NCBI GenBank assembly: GCA_030044295.1
Contig: JASHWB010000095.1
Span: 1-8,356, forward strand
From: Candidatus Acidiferrales bacterium
Lineage (GTDB): Bacteria > Acidobacteriota > Terriglobia > Acidiferrales > UBA7541
Direction: 5' to 3'
Length of the DNA: 8,356 nt
Numbering within the stretch: the first letter of the stretch is position 1; each line of letters begins with the position of its first letter. The notes under the pieces are model-generated. The model searched no databases. It was not told where the DNA came from and saw nothing but the letters and a program-made list of their open reading frames with translations. Shown here one piece after another: positions 6,984 through 8,356 of the stretch. A program made the translations under genes and the position numbers.

Positions 6984-7099
6984 AAGCATAGCAGAATTCC
7001 GGGAATGCAAAAGTAGCCGAAGAGTATCTGCCCTGGACGCCCTGTAACACATGTGCATTCTGACACTTACGCGTAATCTGGAAGAGCCGTAGCGGTCGT

Positions 7100-7129
7100 T
7101 TGACCGCCCCTCCAGTTCGATGCTATAAG
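7100..7129 (+). promoter_or_regulatory. Promoter of tRNA-Ala
   Basis: TTGACC (7100-7105), an 18-base spacer and TATAAG (7124-7129), preceded by TGC that makes an extended -10. Five of six positions match consensus in each box. Transcription would start near 7136, about a dozen bases before the mature tRNA 5' end. A 6-bp inverted repeat (GCGGTC/GACCGC, 7092-7097 and 7102-7107) overlaps the -35 box. Confidence 0.72.
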
Positions 7130-7147
7130 AGTACTCATCACTCCGGT

Positions 7148-7223
<76 letters not shown>

Positions 7224-7271
7224 ATTTCAGCCGCATAACATACGATGTTGACTTGGCTCGATATCCCGCAC

Positions 7272-7301
7272 TTGCGATCCAGTCCGCCGAATTGGTAAGA
7301 T
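7272..7301 (+). promoter_or_regulatory. Possible promoter of the vapBC pair
   Basis: TTGCGA (7272-7277) and TAAGAT (7296-7301) are separated by 18 bases; each box matches four of six consensus positions. Transcription would start within a few bases of the ATG at 7311, giving an almost leaderless message. That fits the absence of a ribosome binding site. The -10 box lies inside the operator palindrome, so bound antitoxin would block it. Confidence 0.35.
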
Positions 7302-7310
7302 CGTCTTACC
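7294..7310 (+). promoter_or_regulatory. Palindromic operator directly before vapB
   Basis: Perfect inverted repeat GGTAAGA-TCG-TCTTACC, 7-base arms around a 3-base centre, ending at the base before the ATG of the antitoxin gene. AbrB-fold antitoxins commonly bind such repeats to repress their own operon. The site leaves no space for a Shine-Dalgarno sequence. Confidence 0.7.
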
Positions 7311-7568
7311 ATGCAAACCAAGCTTTCAACGAAAGGCCAAGTCGTCCTTCCGGGCCCAATCCGGCGCAAGCTCGGCCTGCAGCCAGGTGATGCCCTTGAG
7401 GCTAAAGTGCAGTCGGGGTCGATTCTCTTGACTCCCCGCAAAAGGCGTAAAAGAAAAGCAAGAATTGTCATCGACAAAGTCACCGGTCTTCCAGTGCTCA
7501 CCTTGGGACCGGGCGCCCCACCTTTGACAAGCGCCGAAGTGCATGAAATTCTCGACGAGCTTCCATGA
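7311..7568 (+). CDS. vapB: VapB-type antitoxin, AbrB/MazE fold
   Basis: Probable antitoxin of 85 residues that binds and neutralises the PIN toxin encoded next and represses the pair. Residues 1-45 form a SpoVT-AbrB swapped-hairpin DNA-binding domain: KLSTKGQVVLPGPIRRKLGL, then PGD and the strand GSILLTPR. A basic patch follows (RKRRKRKAR, 43-51). The C-terminal tail (about 52-85, with PPLTSAEVHEILDELP) is the expected toxin-binding segment. The ATG at 7311 touches the operator palindrome and has no ribosome site; no alternative start upstream is credible, since the region contains the operator and the tRNA. The stop overlaps the toxin start by four bases (ATGA). The partner supports the assignment. 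Confidence 0.88.
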   Translation: MQTKLSTKGQVVLPGPIRRKLGLQPGDALEAKVQSGSILLTPRKRRKRKARIVIDKVTGLPVLTLGPGAPPLTSAEVHEILDELP

Positions 7569-7966
7569 CGTTTTTGCTGGACGTGAACGCGCTCGTGGCG
7601 CTCGGCGTTTGGGAGCATGAGTTTCACCAGCGGGTCGCGGTCTGGAGCCGCACCTTTGCTTCCGCGGAAGTGGCGCAGTTGGTAACCTGCTCCATCACGG
7701 AGACCGGTTTTGTCCGAGTGCTGGCGCATACTCCGCGATATGCGCTATCCGTCCCGCAAGCGCGAGAAGTCCTACAGGAGATGAAAATCCGGCCCAAAAT
7801 GAAATTCAGCTTCCTCGCGGATGATCAAGACATTTCCCGTTTGCCCGCATGGGTCAAGAGCCCGAAGCAGATCACGGATGGTCACCTGTTGGAGTTGGCG
7901 CGCTCGCATGGCATGGATTTCGCGACTCTCGACCGTGGCATTCCCGGCGCGTTCCTGATCCCTTAG
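7565..7966 (+). CDS. vapC: VapC-type PIN-domain ribonuclease toxin
   Basis: Probable Mg-dependent endoribonuclease toxin of 133 residues. VapC enzymes typically cut tRNA or rRNA; the target here is unknown. The four PIN acidic residues are all visible: Asp6 in LLDVNALVAL, Glu46 in SITETGFVRVL, Asp105 in QITDGHLLELA and Asp123 in FATLDRGI. Length is normal for the family and the active site looks intact, so the toxin is probably functional. Its ATG lies in the four-base overlap ATGA with the antitoxin stop, which keeps toxin synthesis tied to antitoxin synthesis. The gene ends 30 bases from the convergent PEBP-family gene, with a hairpin between. Confidence 0.9.
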   Translation: MTFLLDVNALVALGVWEHEFHQRVAVWSRTFASAEVAQLVTCSITETGFVRVLAHTPRYALSVPQAREVLQEMKIRPKMKFSFLADDQDISRLPAWVKSPKQITDGHLLELARSHGMDFATLDRGIPGAFLIP

Positions 7967-7985
7967 TCGCGGCGCTCGGCCGCGA
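7967..7985. terminator. Hairpin between convergent genes, possible terminator
   Basis: Perfect 7-base arms TCGCGGC and GCCGCGA with a 5-base loop begin right after the vapC stop and fill most of the 30-base gap between convergent genes. There is no clear U-run on either side, so intrinsic termination is uncertain. The position is right for a two-way transcript end. Confidence 0.45.
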
Positions 7986-7996
7986 AAGCAAGAATG

Positions 7997-8356
7997 CTAA
8001 CGCCCAAACTTTCCCGTTAGCGTGGCGTTCTCGACGATCTTTCCCTTCATCGCGCGTTCCACGTCCGCTTTGCTCGCGCCCGCGTTCAGCCCAATCTTCT
8101 CGCGCAGCGCGTAGAGCTTGAAGAAATAACGGTGCGCCGGCCCTCCCGGTGGGCACGGCCCGTTGTACCCGATCTTCCCGAAGTCGTTTTTTCCCTGGCG
8201 TGCCCCGTTGAGCAGTTCGCGGTCTTTCGGCATTCCTTCCGGCAACTCGCGCGTTTCTGCCGGCAAATCGTAAATCACCCAATGCACCCACACGCCCGCA
8301 GGCGCATCGGGATCATCCACAATCAGCGCCAGGCTTTTTGTCTCGACGGATGCGTC
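7997..8356 (-). CDS. PEBP family protein (YbhB/YbcL, Raf-kinase-inhibitor-like), 5' end outside window
   Basis: The C-terminal 119 residues of a phosphatidylethanolamine-binding-protein family member; bacterial homologues have no settled function, though ligand binding at a conserved anion pocket is proposed. The visible part holds the family landmarks: ALIVDDPDAPAG (10-21, with the DPDAP signature), HW at 25-26, GYNGPCPP (63-70) and HRYFFKLYAL (75-84). The C-terminus ends in NATLTGKFGR. The frame is open to the right edge. A GTG at 8318-8320 could be read as a start but codes for the Val inside the conserved strand, so the true start lies beyond the window, perhaps 35-60 residues upstream. 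The gene converges on vapBC and probably belongs to a separate unit. A 7-base inverted repeat (7996-8002 and 8015-8021) surrounds its stop codon. Confidence 0.93.
   Translation of the reverse strand, partial: DASVETKSLALIVDDPDAPAGVWVHWVIYDLPAETRELPEGMPKDRELLNGARQGKNDFGKIGYNGPCPPGGPAHRYFFKLYALREKIGLNAGASKADVERAMKGKIVENATLTGKFGR

Noticed and set aside
7237..7249. Small inverted repeat AACAT-ACG-ATGTT after the tRNA as a terminator
   Set aside because: Only five A+T-rich pairs and no following U-run; too weak to call.
7872..8291. 139-residue minus-strand frame
   Set aside because: Shifted frame over the PEBP gene, whose DPDAP and GYNGPCPP motifs identify the true frame.

Overview
This is a G+C-rich bacterial window with few gaps between genes. 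It probably comes from the Acidobacteriota (Terriglobia-like). That placement is inferred from the secreted tetratricopeptide (TPR) protein family upstream of rnc-lepB and the general protein style; no marker here proves it.

Layout, right to left along the minus strand. An ECF sigma factor (about 6916-6197) and its zinc-finger anti-sigma factor (6200-5502) overlap by 4 bases. They are preceded by a sequence that looks like an ECF-type (RpoE-like) promoter, which suggests autoregulation. A perfect 10-bp hairpin encloses the anti-sigma stop codon. Just beyond it a sigma-70-like promoter begins a second unit: a large secreted TPR protein with a degenerate zincin-like motif (5339-3744), two paralogous secreted TPR proteins (3589-2714 and 2665-1793), rnc for RNase III (1796-1083), lepB for signal peptidase I (1082-237), and the N-terminus of an unidentified membrane protein leaving the left edge. 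Joints inside this unit are tight: a 4-base GTGA overlap between the second TPR gene and rnc, and no spacer between rnc and lepB.

Right part. A tRNA-Ala(GGC) gene on the plus strand has its own strong promoter. It is followed by a VapBC-type toxin-antitoxin pair whose palindromic operator touches the antitoxin start codon. A convergent gene of the PEBP (YbhB/YbcL, Raf-kinase-inhibitor-like) family enters from the right edge, with a hairpin in the short gap between it and vapC.

How the parts may work together (inference). The sigma/anti-sigma pair looks like an envelope sensor, with a cytoplasmic zinc finger, one membrane span and a periplasmic TonB-C-like domain. The neighbouring unit encodes three exported proteins plus the peptidase that removes signal peptides. 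The combination of sigma/anti-sigma near lepB and rnc recalls the enterobacterial rpoE-rseABC-lepA-lepB-rnc region, although here the rnc/lepB order is reversed and TPR proteins fill the place of rseB, rseC and lepA. The least-described parts are the TPR trio, especially the two paralogs with a conserved C-x10-C pair and the protein with an HAYLH pseudo-zincin motif.
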